Below are positions 1 through 9,923 of a stretch of DNA of 64,000 nt, one piece after another. A program made the translations under genes and the position numbers. This DNA is from Roseicyclus sp. GTDB taxonomy: Bacteria; Pseudomonadota; Alphaproteobacteria; Rhodobacterales; Rhodobacteraceae. Positions within the stretch are counted from its first letter, which is position 1. Each line of letters starts with the position of its first letter. A model generated the notes under the pieces. The model searched no databases. It was not told where the DNA came from and worked only from the letters and a program-made list of their open reading frames with translations. The DNA lies in NCBI GenBank assembly GCA_018401055.1, contig JAGYLB010000077.1, forward strand, positions 1-64,000, read 5' to 3'.

Positions 1-1738
1 TAAACGCGTAAGCAATTGTTATTGTTGAAGCGGGATTGCCGCTTTTGCCACAACAAGGCCGTTTCAGACGGGTGTTTTCAGGCTCAAGGCTTCGAAGAGG
101 TCGAGTTGTTCCGGTTGCTGACGTGTGAGGGTGGTTTTGGTCGTCGGGCCGATACGGGCGACGTGCTGTTGAATGCGTTCCAGCAGATCGAGGGCGGTGC
201 GCGGGCTTGCGCTGTGCCCCTTGGCTTTCAGCCGCATGTGCATGACGCGGTAGAGCACGAGCGCCAGGAAGCAGATCATCGCGTGGGCGCGGATGCGATC
301 GGGCAGACGGTGGTGAACCGGCGCGATCTCGATGTCGGATTTCAGCACACGGAAGCCACGCTCGATGTCTGCGAGGCCCTTGTAGCGCGCGACGGCCTCG
401 GCTGGGCTCAGATCCGGCGCGTTGGTGATCAGCGCAAGCTTGCCGTCGAAGAGCTCGGCCTCGGCGATGGCGCCTTCATCGATAGCCCAGCTGAAGCGGT
501 CTGCGTTGAGATCGGCCTTGATGAACCGCGTGAGCTCGGCTTCCGCGACGGCGCGGGTGAAGCGGCTATAGGCCCCGCGGTCAGAGGCGCGACGCCCCTT
601 GGCGGTCTGCCCGGCATCCTGGGCGTCGAGTTTACCAACCATCTTCTCAGCCATGGCGTCGAGCTCAGCGATGCGCGCCCGGCGCCGCTCGCCCTGTTCA
701 GCGGCACGCAGCGGGTCATGGGCAACGATCAGGCGATGGCTTGAGCAAAGCGATCCTCGGTTAGCCCGGCCTCGTCGAAGGCCATGTCCCTGAAGGCCTC
801 GACCAGGTCGCTATAGCGGCGCGCGGGGACGGCCAAAATGAACTCCAGCGTGCGCCCGCCCTGCTCGGCCAGCGATGTCAGAGCGTCGATGTTGTCGGGG
901 CTCAGAAGCCCACGGTCTGCCACCAGGATGATGCGTTCGATAGCGAAGCGCTCAAGGACCGTGGCGAGCATGGCTTGCAGGGTCTTCGTCTCGGCCACGT
1001 TGCCCGGATGCACGGTATGCATGAGCGTCAGGCCCTCGGCGGTCTGCACGACACCGAGGACGAACTGGCGGGCGATGCCGCCCGTTTCCTTGTTCATGCC
1101 ATAGGCGCGGATGTCGTCGTCAACCTCACCTTCGCCATGAATGCGCACGGTGGTCAGGTCGTAGAAGACCACAGTCAGGTCGCGGTCCACGAGGGGGCGG
1201 ATCTGACGGGCCAGCTCGGCCTCCACGCGATCAACATTGTCCATCAGCATGTCCATGGCCCGCAGGAGATGATGGTGTTCGACCTTGGGCGGCATCTCGG
1301 GCATGGCCACGGTATCGAGCCAGCGCAGGCAGCCCAGTTTGCTCGTCGGGTCGCACAGGCGGTTGAAGACCATCGCCCGCACGAGGGCATCCGCTTCGAT
1401 CTTGCGCCGCCCAGATCGCATGGCGCGGCCAAGGGCGCGATCGAAGCCAAGGTCTTTCCACAACTCATGCAGGGCAAAGACGTTGCCGTAGGCCTTGGAG
1501 CTTTCGATCTCGACGGGAAATGCCGTGTTGTCGCTGCGCCCGATGGCGCGGTTCAGACCATTGATCAGGGGATCAAGCTTGGCGGGATTCAGATCTTCAA
1601 GGCGGCCCAGGTTGGCGACGACGCGATGGCGGACCTTGCCCTCTTCGTTGCGAAAGCCCTCGACCAGTTGTAGATACTGGCGCCCGCCAGATCTCGTGAT
1701 CTTCGTATACATGTCGCAACGATATGCACTTATACGCG
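1..1738 (-). mobile_element. IS1634-type insertion sequence, left end at the window edge
   Basis: The element consists of one transposase gene read on the minus strand plus short flanks. The flanks at 5-27 and 1717-1738 look like an imperfect inverted repeat: both carry CGCGTA on the outer side and end in a similar ATTGTTG/ATCGTTG on the inner side. The match is weak, so the true ends are uncertain and the left end may lie outside the window. No target-site duplication can be checked here. The family assignment rests on the transposase. Confidence 0.5.
64..1712 (-). CDS. IS1634-family (IS4-like) DDE transposase, frameshifted
   Basis: Cut-and-paste transposase of about 549 residues. The N-terminal two thirds (start ATG at 1712) carry the first two catalytic aspartates in VVFYDLTT and LVADRGLLS. 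The C-terminal third carries the glutamate in YKGLADIERGFRVLKSDIEI, followed by HHRLPDRIRAHAMICFLALV, typical of this family. The reading frame breaks near 738-741: one missing base turns the expected HRLIVAHDP region into a TGA, and the downstream part resumes in another frame. This may be a sequencing deletion or a genuine inactivation; the family normally has a single uninterrupted frame. All three catalytic acidic residues are present. Confidence 0.85.
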
Positions 1739-2026
1739 ATGATTCAATGCAATATTTATACTAGGCATGCCACAACAGAGATTTCGCCCAAATGCGCCCT
1801 CCCACACACGGGAAGGCCTTATTTCATTGAGCTCGGTATCGCCCAGAAGGGCCTACAATCATCGCGAAGTGTCGAAGTTGGGATGCATGGTCATCAACGA
1901 CCAACAATCGAGACCAACACAAATGGGATGTATCGGGACGCATGGAATCGATCGCCGCTAGCTACCATTGAATTTATTGTATTTTAGGCGTTCTGGGCGG
2001 TCGTAAAATTCATCTGAGGGGAAGTC
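1713..2026. other. intergenic stretch with no recognisable gene
   Basis: About 310 bases between the transposase start and the tRNA. The first 25 bases probably contain the right inverted repeat of the IS element. The rest is less G+C rich than the surroundings, especially around 1738-1765. I see no convincing coding region, hairpin or conserved motif. Confidence 0.5.
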
Positions 2027-2103
2027 TGGTAGGCCCGGAGGGACTCGAACCCCCAACCAAAGCGTTATGAGCGCTCTGCTCTAACCAATTGAGCTACAGG
2101 CCC
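2027..2103 (-). tRNA. tRNA with CAU anticodon, probably tRNA-Ile2
   Basis: A complete 77-base cloverleaf with encoded CCA (2027-2029). Acceptor stem GGGCCTG pairs with CGGGCCT, the D arm has GAGC at 22-25, the anticodon loop reads CTCATAA, and the T arm is GGGGG-TTCGAGT-CCCTC. The CAU anticodon could be elongator Met, or Ile2, which needs lysidine modification by TilS. The sequence resembles the alphaproteobacterial Ile2 type, but that choice is from memory. Confidence 0.9.
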
Positions 2104-2214
2104 CCCGCGCACCCGATTACCAGACGCTTCCCCCGTCAAGCGCCGCTCGCTTGCCCCGACCCCGGTCCTGCCCTATTCCATCCCGCAACGCGCCCCAGAC
2201 GGAGAACCCCGCCG

Positions 2215-2622
2215 ATGCCGCCCCTGTCCCTGCTCGCGCTGCGCTATCTGGCCTGGTTCATCGGTCTGCGCGTGCTCTTCGGCCTCCTCGTTCAGTTCGC
2301 GGGCTTGCCCAATTCGGCGGCGACGGGCGTGATCCTTGCCGCGGCGCCGCTGACGGATGTCGGCATGCAGGCCGTCAGGCGCGCGACGCGGGCGTTGCAT
2401 TTCAAGGACTGGGCAGCGATCTGGGGCCTGTGCCTGTCGATCTTCATCGCCGTGCAAGTTATCTTGCCGGTGATCTTTCTGGCCCCGATGCGGGCGCTGC
2501 TGGCCGATCCCGAGGGGCTGCAGCAGGTGGCCCTCATCCTCGCACCGACGGCGGCGATGATGGCGCTCTTCCTGTGGATCGGGCAACGCACTGCCAAGGG
2601 TCCCGGTCGTGTGGGCAACTGA
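2215..2622 (+). CDS. small integral membrane protein (ABZJ_00895-like)
   Basis: 135-residue protein with about four hydrophobic segments: residues 4-25 (LALRYLAWFIGLRVLFGLL), 31-47, 64-88 and 100-120. No soluble domain, cofactor motif or signal peptide is visible. It resembles the uncharacterised ABZJ_00895 family of short membrane proteins, a comparison made from memory. The start at 2215 was chosen because upstream codons in this frame run into the tRNA. It lies just upstream of purM on the same strand; no functional link is evident. Confidence 0.6.
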   Translation: MPPLSLLALRYLAWFIGLRVLFGLLVQFAGLPNSAATGVILAAAPLTDVGMQAVRRATRALHFKDWAAIWGLCLSIFIAVQVILPVIFLAPMRALLADPEGLQQVALILAPTAAMMALFLWIGQRTAKGPGRVGN

Positions 2623-2690
2623 TACATGGACTGCGCCGCGGCGTCTTGCTAGGGGCAGCGCACGCGCCATGCCTGTGAGGAGTCCTTGAC

Positions 2691-3738
2691 ATGACCCATC
2701 CGCAAAACGGCCTAACCTATGCCCAGGCGGGCGTGGATATCGACGCTGGCAATGCGCTGGTCGACCGGATCAAGCCCGCCGCCGCCGCCGACCGCGCGGC
2801 CGGGCGTGATGAGCGGGCTGGGCGGGTTCGGCGCGCTCTTCGATCTGAAGGCCGCAGGATATGACGACCCGATCCTTGTAGCCGCGACCGACGGGGTGGG
2901 AACCAAGCTCAAGATCGCCATAGACACCGGAGAGTTTGACACGATCGGCATCGACCTTGTCGCGATGTGCGTGAACGATCTGGTGTGTCAGGGCGCGGAG
3001 CCCTTGTTCTTCCTCGATTATTTCGCCACCGGCAAGCTCGAGGTCGATGCGGCCGCCCGCATCGTCGAGGGCATCGCGATGGGCTGCCGCCTGTCGGGTT
3101 GCGCGCTGGTGGGCGGCGAGACGGCGGAAATGCCCGGCATGTATGCGCCCGGCGATTTCGACCTTGCGGGATTTGCCGTGGGCGCGATGAACCGGGGCGC
3201 GGCTTTGCCTGCGGGAGTGGTGGCGGGCGATGTCCTGCTGGGGCTGGCGTCGGACGGGGTCCATTCCAACGGCTACTCGCTGGTGCGCAGGATCGTGGAA
3301 CGGTCCGGGCTGGCCTGGGATGCGCAGGCACCCTTTGCCGCCGGTCCGTTGGGCCGCGCGCTGCTGGCGCCGACGCGGCTTTACGTCAAACCCGCGCTCG
3401 ATGCGATCCGTTCGGGGGGCGTGCATGGTCTGGCGCATATCACCGGCGGCGGGCTGACCGAGAACCTGCCGCGCGTGCTGCCCGAGGGGCTGGGGGCGGA
3501 CGTCGACCTTGGGTCGTGGTCCTTGCCGCCCGTGTTCCGGTGGCTGGCGGCCGAGGGTGGGCTGGATCAGGCCGAGATGCTCAAGACCTTCAATGCCGGG
3601 ATCGGCATGGTGTTGGTCGTGGCCGCCGACCGGGCCGAGGCGCTGGCGGAGCTGCTGTCGGGCGCGGGAGAAAGCGTGCATCGTCTTGGCCTTGTCGTGC
3701 CCGGTGAAGGCGTCAGATATACGGGCGCGCTGGCTTGA
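2691..3738 (+). CDS. purM: phosphoribosylformylglycinamidine cyclo-ligase (AIR synthetase)
   Basis: Catalyses ATP-dependent ring closure of FGAM to aminoimidazole ribonucleotide in de novo purine synthesis, in the cytoplasm. The ATG at 2691 follows a good Shine-Dalgarno (GAGGAG) and gives an N-terminus [18 protein letters not shown] typical of PurM. Within the GCC-rich run near 2785-2795 the frame shifts by one base, after which [30 protein letters not shown] and [11 protein letters not shown] follow uninterrupted. The total of about 348 residues is normal. The shift is most likely a sequencing insertion. The TGA stop overlaps the TTG start of purN, so the two are translationally coupled. Confidence 0.95.
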
Positions 3739-4327
3739 CCAAGCGCGTTGCCATCCTGATCTCGGGCGGTGGCTCGAACATGGTGACGCTGGCACAATCG
3801 ATGACCGGCGATCACCCTGCGCGGCCCTGTCTGGTGCTGGCGAATGAGCCGGCGGCGGGCGGGCTGGCGAAGGCGGCGGCCATGGGCATGCCTCACGGCG
3901 GTCGTGGATCACCGCCCCTATGGCCAGGATCGTGCCGCGTTCGAAGCCGAACTGACCCGTGTGCTGGAGGTCCATGCCCCAGACATCATCTGCCTCGCTG
4001 GCTTCATGCGCGTTCTGACCGAAGGGTTCGTGACCCGATGGCAGGGACGGATGCTGAACATCCACCCCTCGCTTTTGCCCAAGTATCGTGGGTTGCACAC
4101 CCATGCGCGCGCCATCGAGGCGGGCGATGCCGAAGCCGGATGCACCGTGCACGAGGTGACGGCGGAACTCGATGGCGGGCCGATCCTGGGGCAGGCGCGG
4201 GTGCCGGTTCTGGCGCGGAGATACGCCCGAAGCGCTTGCGGCGCGGGTGCTGGTGCAGGAGCACCGGCTGTATCCGATGGTGCTCAGGCGGTTTGTTGAC
4301 GGGGACCGGGCGCGGATCGATCTGTAA
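3735..4327 (+). CDS. purN: phosphoribosylglycinamide formyltransferase 1
   Basis: Transfers the formyl group of 10-formyltetrahydrofolate to GAR in purine synthesis. Starts with TTG at 3735 inside the purM stop (TTGA). The phosphate-binding loop [10 protein letters not shown] is at the N-terminus, and the catalytic Asn and His lie in [13 protein letters not shown] with the Asp in [11 protein letters not shown]. Two one-base insertions break the frame: near 3896 (expected GMPTAVVDH) and near 4212 (expected VLAGDTPEAL). The natural C-terminus [15 protein letters not shown] ends at the TAA at 4325-4327, giving about 197 residues, a normal length. Confidence 0.93.
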
Positions 4328-4353
4328 CGTCAGAGTGCGGCCCGATGACTGGG

Positions 4354-5004
4354 CTACCTAGCTGATGCATGGACATCGAACGGCCCACCCTGTGACAGCG
4401 CATGCGGAAATGCCCAGATCTCGGGCTTGCCCGTGCAGCTGGGGCCGCCGGGCGGCACCTTGACCGCAGCGGCGGCGATGTCGCGCTTGAGCCGGTTCCA
4501 GCGCCGGAGCGTTGCTGGCGGGGCAGGGTGCCCGATGGCGGCTTGCGTGTTGCCGACCCATGACAGGTTGGACAGCCCGCAGGTGCTGCCGGGTTCCGCA
4601 CCCTGCACGCGAACCGACAGGGAAAACAGGTTCTGGCTTGCGTGGAACAAGGGCCGTTCCGTTGCGATCCCGAGCCGGTCGGGATCATCCCGCCAGTCGG
4701 TCGCGCGGCGCTCGGTCGGGGACAGGGGCGGCCCATGGTCGGGGTGGCGCTGCTCCAGCCAGCCTGAAAACGGGTCTGCGACCTCGGCAAAGGGCAGCTT
4801 GCGGTCCGCAGCGATCACCTGCAGAGGCCCGCCGTCGACGTGCCAGAAATACATGAAGAAATGTCTTTGCCGCGGCCTGTCGAGGGTGGCGCGCCAGCGT
4901 CGCTCGCCATCGGGCGCAATGAAGGCCAGATCATCGCCCAAGATGTCATAGAGCAGCGGCAGATCACCGTCGGCACAATAGAGCGGCAGGTTTGGCGGTC
5001 TGCT
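4354..5004 (-). CDS. conserved hypothetical protein of unknown function
   Basis: 216-residue soluble protein that I do not recognise. It has no signal peptide or membrane segment; it is rich in Trp, Arg and Pro, with the stretch RQRHFFMYFWHVDGGPLQ in its first half and a C-terminal SQGGPFDVHASAR. The frame stays open upstream to an ATG at 5085, but that start lies inside a strong hairpin (5066-5087), so the ATG at 5004 (MSRPPNLPLYCADGDLPLLY) is preferred. It converges on purN and lies downstream of tkt on the same strand. Composition matches neighbouring genes. Confidence 0.55.
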   Translation of the reverse strand, partial: SRPPNLPLYCADGDLPLLYDILGDDLAFIAPDGERRWRATLDRPRQRHFFMYFWHVDGGPLQVIAADRKLPFAEVADPFSGWLEQRHPDHGPPLSPTERRATDWRDDPDRLGIATERPLFHASQNLFSLSVRVQGAEPGSTCGLSNLSWVGNTQAAIGHPAPPATLRRWNRLKRDIAAAAVKVPPGGPSCTGKPEIWAFPHALSQGGPFDVHASAR

Positions 5005-5060
5005 CATCTGCGCTGCGTTCTTTTGGCCTGTCTGGAGATGGCGCTGTATGGCTTGCTTGG

Positions 5061-5129
5061 CTGTAGGGTGCGCCTGAAGGCGCACCCACAGCCTTGAGCG
5101 AAACGTCGGGTGCGCCTCTCACGGCGCAC
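5061..5129. repeat. pair of GC-rich hairpins sharing a GTGCGCC core
   Basis: The first hairpin pairs GGGTGCGCC (5066-5074) with GGCGCACCC (5079-5087) around TGAA, and CTGT/ACAG extend it outward. The second pairs GTGCGCC (5110-5116) with GGCGCAC (5123-5129) around TCTCAC. Both lie in the gap downstream of tkt. Neither is followed by a run of T on either strand, so they look more like a short repetitive palindrome than a textbook terminator, although they may still stop transcription or stabilise the tkt mRNA end. Confidence 0.6.
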
Positions 5130-5136
5130 TGCCCAA

Positions 5137-7151
5137 TCACAACAGCGACTTCACCTTGGCCGCCACGGCCTCGGCCGTGATGCCGAAATGCTTGTAGAGA
5201 TCGCCGCGGGCGCGGACGCCCCGAACCCATGCATGCCCACAAAGCCCGATTTCTCGCGGCGTCCCCGCTCGCCGAAGAGCCAACGGTCCCAGCCGAAACG
5301 GATCGCGGCCTCGACCGCCACGCGCACCGGGCCCGCGGGCAGGACGCGGCGGCGTGTGGCCTCGTCTTGCTCCTCGAAAATCTCCCAGCAGGGCATGGAC
5401 ACGACACGGGTGCCGATCCCCTCGGCCTCGAGAAGCGCGCGGGCCTCCATCGCGATGGCAACCTCTGAGCCTGTGGCCAGCAAGATCGCCTGCCGCTTGC
5501 CCGTCGCGTCGGCCAGCACATAGGCGCCTTGTGCAACCATGTTCTTGGCCTTGTGTTCGGTCCTGAGTGTCGGCAGGGCCTGACGGCTTAGCGCCAGTAC
5601 CGATGGCGTCGTTTTCTGCATCAACGCCACTTCCCAAGCCTCGGCAGTCTCAACGGCGTCGGCTGGGCGGATGACATTGAGGTTGGGCGTCGCGCGCATC
5701 ATCGCCAGATGCTCGACCGGTTGGTGGGTCGGGCCATCCTCGCCCAGACCGATGCTGTCATGGGTCATCACATAGGTCACGGGCAGCCCCATCAGAGAGG
5801 ACAGCCGCATCGCGGGCCGTGCGTAATCGGTGAAGACCATGAAGGTGCCGCCATAGGGCCGCACACCGCCATGCAGCGCCATGCCGTTCATCGCCGCCGC
5901 CATGCCGTGTTCGCGGATGCCGTAGTGGATGTGGCGCCCCTTGCGGTCCTCGGGCGTAAAGGTGCCCAGACCCGCAGTGTCGGTGTTGTTCGAGCCGGTC
6001 AGATCGGCCGAACCGCCCAGATGTTCGCCGAGGATCGGGTTGATCACCTCGAGCGCCATCTGGCTGGCCTGCCGCGTGGCCACCTTGGGGGCATTGTCGG
6101 AATGCTGCTTTTTCAGCGCCTTGATCGTGGCCGACAGCTTGTTTGGCAGTTCGCGGGCGAAGGCGCGGGTGAACTCGGCCTTCTTGCCGTCCGACAGCAG
6201 CGCGAATTGGGTTTCCCATTCCTGCCGCGCGGTGCGGCCTTTGGCGCCCACGCCTTCCCACCAGCTTTTCAGATCGGCGGGGATCTCGAACGGGCCGTGC
6301 GGCCAGCCATAGCCGTCTTTCGCGGCCTGCAGCTGCTTGCCATCGGTCAGCGCGCCATGGCCTTTGGCGGTATCCTGCGCGGCATGTCCCAAGGCGATAT
6401 GGGTCTTGCAGGCGATCATCGCGGGGCGGGGCGAGGATTTGGCCGCCGTCAGCGCGGCGTCGATGGCCACGGGGTCATGACCGTCGACCTCGAACACGTC
6501 CCAACCGCTGGCGGCAAAGCGCGCCTTCTGGTCGGTGCGGTCGGCGATGGAGACCTTGCCGTCGATGGTGATGCCATTGTCATCCCACATCACGATCAGA
6601 CGCGACAATTCCTGCCGGCCGGCGAGCGCGATGGCCTCCTGGCTGACGCCTTCCATCAGGCAGCCGTCGCCCGCGATGCAGTAGGTGTAATGGTCGATGA
6701 CCCGCTTTCCCCATTTGGCGCGCAGGAATTCCTCGGCCAAGGCAAAGCCCACGGCATTGGCGATGCCCTGACCCAAGGGGCCGGTCGTGGTCTCGATCCC
6801 CTGCGCGTGGCCGTATTCCGGGTGGCCTGCAGTGATCGCGCCCAGTTGGCGGAAGTTCTTCACCTGCTCCAGCGTCATGTCGGGCGAGCCGGTGAGGTAG
6901 AGCAGGGAATAAAGCAGCATGGACCCATGCCCCGCCGACAGAATCAACCGGTCGCGGTTGGGCCAGTCAGGCGCGGAGGCGTCAAAGCTGAGGTGATTGG
7001 CATAAAGAACGGTCGCCACGTCGGCCATGCCCATCGGCATGCCCGAATGGCCCGAATTTGCAGCCGCCACCGCATCGAGCGTCAGCGTGCGGATGCAGGC
7101 GGCGCGGCGCCAATGGTCGGGGTGGGCAGTGGCAAGCGCGGTCAGATCCAT
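5137..7151 (-). CDS. tkt: transketolase
   Basis: Thiamine-diphosphate enzyme that moves two-carbon ketol units between sugar phosphates in the pentose phosphate and Calvin pathways. Start ATG at 7151 ([18 protein letters not shown]) with AAGGA upstream. ThDP/Mg-binding residues lie in [18 protein letters not shown], the substrate region in [18 protein letters not shown], and the pyrimidine-binding part in [20 protein letters not shown]. About 671 residues, normal for the family. One G is missing near 5213 in a G/C run, so the last 26 codons (from [14 protein letters not shown] to KSLL) are in another frame. No Calvin-cycle neighbours are seen, so a general pentose phosphate role is likely. 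Confidence 0.96.
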
Positions 7152-7414
7152 GGCGCGTCGGTCCTTCGTCAGGCAGCTTTGCAAGGGGTGCGGCAGGCAT
7201 TGCCCGCCCGGCACATATCGCCCGTCTCTTACCAGAGGCGGGGGCGGCGCAACCGAAGGGCGGCGAAAACCGCACGAATGGGGTGCTGCGGGCGCGGGCG
7301 CAGTGCTGCGGGTCTTGCAAATCGGGGGGAATTGCGATTCGCTGTGCAGGCAAAGACGCAGGCTACGATCTCGGGCAGGGACGGGCCGACCAACGACCGG
7401 GGGCGCAGGCACCA

Positions 7415-8177
7415 ATGGGCGACAACGCCGAATTCGAGAAACTGTCGACGCTCGAGGCGCGGCTGGCCGCCGCACTCGACCGCATCGCCGTGGGTCTGGG
7501 CGAGGCGCAGGTGATCGCGCCGGCCGAGGACCCGGGCATGACCTCGGGCGCCTTCGAGGATGCGCTGATCCGCGCCGAGACCGCCGAAGCGCGGTTGGCC
7601 GAGCTTGAGGCCTATCTGGCGGCGCAGTCCGGCAAGGCGGCGATCGGTGATACCATGTCGCTTGTCACGGCGCTCGAGTCCAAGGTGGAACATCTTTCGG
7701 CCCGATTGGCCGACCGCGAGGCGCGTATCGAGGACCTTCACGCCGATCTGGCCGCAACCGCAGCGCAGGCCGCCGACGCCGCCCGCGACGACCAGATCGA
7801 CCGGCTGACCCGCGCAGGTCGCCGATCTGGAGGGCGCGTGGCGCGCCTTCGCGCCGAACGCGCCGAGGCCATCGCCGAGCGCGCGACGAGGCGCGCGACA
7901 TCGCCGAAGAATTGCAGGCGGCGGGCGGCATGGGCCCCGATGACTGCGCCGCGCGCTGCGCGCCGAGGTGCAGGAATTGCGCACCATCAACGAGCGGTTG
8001 ACCAAGAACGTCAATCGCCTGCGCGGCGAGAATGCGAGCGACCCGACGGTGTTGAACAAGGCGCTGGTGGTGGAGCTGGACGCGCTCAAGGCCGCGCGCG
8101 CCTCCGAGGCGGCGGAACTGGAACGCATCCTGGCCGATCTGGATCGCGCCGGGGCAGGGGAGAGCGGACATGCCTGA
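7415..8177 (+). CDS. coiled-coil protein encoded directly upstream of zapA, several frameshifts
   Basis: About 254 residues, almost all charged heptad-like sequence ([20 protein letters not shown], then [16 protein letters not shown]), so a long coiled coil is likely. No membrane segment or signal peptide. The middle (about 7815-7975) is broken by at least three or four indels; in reconstruction AQVADLEG, then [15 protein letters not shown], then [16 protein letters not shown] follow one another. The C-terminal part [20 protein letters not shown] is intact. The stop overlaps the zapA start by eight bases, implying coupled translation and a role connected with ZapA or the divisome. That role is inferred from position only. 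Confidence 0.7.
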
Positions 8178-8584
8178 GGTTCAGATCGAGATCGGGGGGC
8201 GGCAATTCGCCGTCGCCTGTCAGGAGGGGGAAGAACCCTATCTGCATGCAGCCGCCAAGATGCTGGACACCGAGGCTGCGGTGATCCTTGGCCAGATCGG
8301 GCGCATGCCGGCCGACCGGATGTTGCTAATGGCGGGGCTGATGCTGGCCGACAAGACCGCCGCGCTGGAGGATGAGATCAAGACCCTGCAGGGCAGGATC
8401 GCGGCGCAGGAAAAATCGCTGGCCTCGGCCGAGGAACGTCTGGCCGACCGCGCGCGCCGCATCGGCGAATTGCAAGCACGCAGGGCTACGCACCGAATTG
8501 CCCGACCGCTTCACCGATGGTCTGGCCGAACTTGCCGCGCGCGCCGAGGCCATCGCCAACGAACTGGACGCGCGCCGCGCCTAA
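8170..8584 (+). CDS. zapA: cell division protein ZapA-like
   Basis: ZapA binds and bundles FtsZ at the division site. Here about 138 residues: an N-terminal globular part (VQIEIGGRQFAVACQEGEEP, then LHAAAKMLDTEAAVI) matches the ZapA fold, and the C-terminal half is a coiled coil (ALEDEIKTLQGRIAAQEKSL). One extra base near 8478-8488 moves the last 30 codons (ELPDRFTDGLAELAARAEAI) to another frame; the reconstructed end is the TAA at 8582-8584. It overlaps the coiled-coil gene upstream and converges with the GNAT gene, sharing two stop-codon bases. The 6S RNA gene often found after zapA has no room here. Confidence 0.8.
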
Positions 8585-9107
8585 CTTTGGCCGGTGCGGG
8601 CGCCCAACTGCCATCTGACAATGACGTTTTCCGACCGCCAAAGCGGTCCTGCGTCGATGAAGGAACCGGATTCCGTCCCGCCCATGGCGGCGTAAAAGGC
8701 CCGCGCGCGGCATTGGCGGCGACCACCGCAAGGGATGCGTCAAGCAGGCCAAGGCTGCGAAAACGGTCCAAGGCGGTCTGCAGCAGGCGCGTGCCAAGAC
8801 CCGCGCCGCGCGCCTCTGGCAAGACATAAAGGTGCTTGATCTCGATCGCGCCGCGCAGCGCGGGCTGGCTGGGCGGGCCAAAGCTGACAAGGCCGAGGAT
8901 GTCGCCCGACCGTTCAGCGACCATGGCCCCCGTGGTGGGCTCGCCCGAGGCCAAGGTGGCGCGCCAGTAGGGCAGGCGCCGATCCTCGTCGAGCAGGCGG
9001 TACGCCTCGGGCGGGGCGATGTGGCCGTAGGTGTCGCGCCAGACGGCCACGTGAAGCCGCGCCAGTCGCTCTGCATCCATGGCGTGGGCCGAGCGGATGT
9101 GGATCAA
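8581..9107 (-). CDS. GNAT family N-acetyltransferase
   Basis: About 175 residues with the GNAT fold: an N-terminal segment AMDAERLARLHVAVWRDTYG, and the acetyl-CoA-binding motif A in IEIKHLYVLPEARGAGLGTR (pyrophosphate loop RGAGLGTR). The substrate is unknown. The frame breaks near 8700, where the expected AFYAAMGGTESGSFIDAGP continues in another frame to a TAG at 8581-8583. The start is uncertain: TTG at 9107 (LIHIRSAHAMDAE) fits the 18-base gap to the SDR gene upstream, but an internal ATG at 9080 is possible. It probably forms an operon with that SDR gene. Confidence 0.8.
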
Positions 9108-9124
9108 GACACGGGGCTGCCCGG

Positions 9125-9787
9125 TCAGCCCAGCAAAACCGGCAACAACCGCGCCGCCTCGTCGCGCGGATGGCTGAGGTTGTTCCGATCCTCGCCGGGG
9201 TAGAAGCGCCCGCGCACGGCGGTCGGCATCGGGTTTGGCTGCAGCAGATGCACCGCCAGCGGGAATTTCGCCGTCTCGGCCTGCCATGACTGTATCAGGG
9301 CGCGCTGCGCCGCCTTGGACATGCCATAGGCGCCGGCGTATTTCTCATCCCATCGGTCATCGAAGAACACCGCCTGCGGCTTGGCCGAGGGCGCGATCAG
9401 CGGATCGACGAACCCCACCAGCCGCGACAGCGCGCGGATGTTGGTGGCGATGACACGGTCCAGATCCTTGGCCGTGATCTGCGGGGCAGGCGTCAGCGCG
9501 CTGACGTGGATCGCCGTATGGACCCAGATGTCGGCCCGGCCCCAGCGGTCGTGGATGGACCGGCACAGATGGCCCATCGCGGCCTCGTTGGTGATGTCCA
9601 TGGGCGCCAGCGTCGTCTCGCCGCCAAGCGCCTTTATGCGGTCGTCCAGCTCTTCGAGCCCGCCCACAGTGCGCGCAACCGCCACCACATGGGCGCCGCG
9701 TTCCGCCAGCCACTCGGCGCTGGCCGCACCGATCCCGCGTGAAGCGCCGGTGACCAGCGCGATCTGTCCATCGAAAGGCTTTTTCAT
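9125..9787 (-). CDS. short-chain dehydrogenase/reductase family protein
   Basis: 220-residue Rossmann-fold protein. The nucleotide-binding motif GASRGIG lies at residues 14-20, and the catalytic Tyr and Lys lie in YGMSK. The position where classical SDR enzymes have the catalytic Ser reads AVFFDD, so that Ser is missing; the enzyme may use a variant mechanism or have lost oxidoreductase activity. The frame is intact. Start ATG at 9787 is directly ahead of MKKPFDGQIALVTGAS. It lies upstream of the GNAT gene on the same strand and is divergent from bioY. The substrate cannot be inferred. Confidence 0.85.
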   Translation of the reverse strand: MKKPFDGQIALVTGASRGIGAASAEWLAERGAHVVAVARTVGGLEELDDRIKALGGETTLAPMDITNEAAMGHLCRSIHDRWGRADIWVHTAIHVSALTPAPQITAKDLDRVIATNIRALSRLVGFVDPLIAPSAKPQAVFFDDRWDEKYAGAYGMSKAAQRALIQSWQAETAKFPLAVHLLQPNPMPTAVRGRFYPGEDRNNLSHPRDEAARLLPVLLG

Positions 9788-9855
9788 GACGCGCCAGTTG
9801 CCCCGTTCTGCTCCGGAATACAAGGGGGCGCCGGGGCTGCGGCGGTGCGGCGCGC

Positions 9856-9884
9856 TTGACTTGGGCCTGCCGCGCGGGGATACC
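9856..9884 (+). promoter_or_regulatory. candidate sigma-70 type promoter for bioY
   Basis: TTGACT at 9856-9861 and GATACC at 9879-9884 are separated by 17 bases. The bioY ATG lies 40 bases downstream with GGAGG close to it. No biotin-repressor palindrome was recognised nearby. Judged by eye only. Confidence 0.35.
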
Positions 9885-9923
9885 CGGAGGAACGGAATTT
9901 TCGACCCTTGTACGGAGGCGACC

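Noticed and set aside
2770..4152. Long minus-strand open frame opposite purM and purN
   Set aside because: It is the mirror of strongly conserved purine genes in G+C-rich DNA, has His/Arg/Pro-rich nonsense composition and no motif.
5709..7514. Plus-strand open frame of about 600 codons opposite transketolase
   Set aside because: Antisense of tkt; no domain, and its composition is that of a reverse-frame artefact.
8585..8640. 6S RNA gene after zapA
   Set aside because: zapA and the GNAT gene converge with overlapping stop codons, leaving no room for an RNA gene of about 160 bases.
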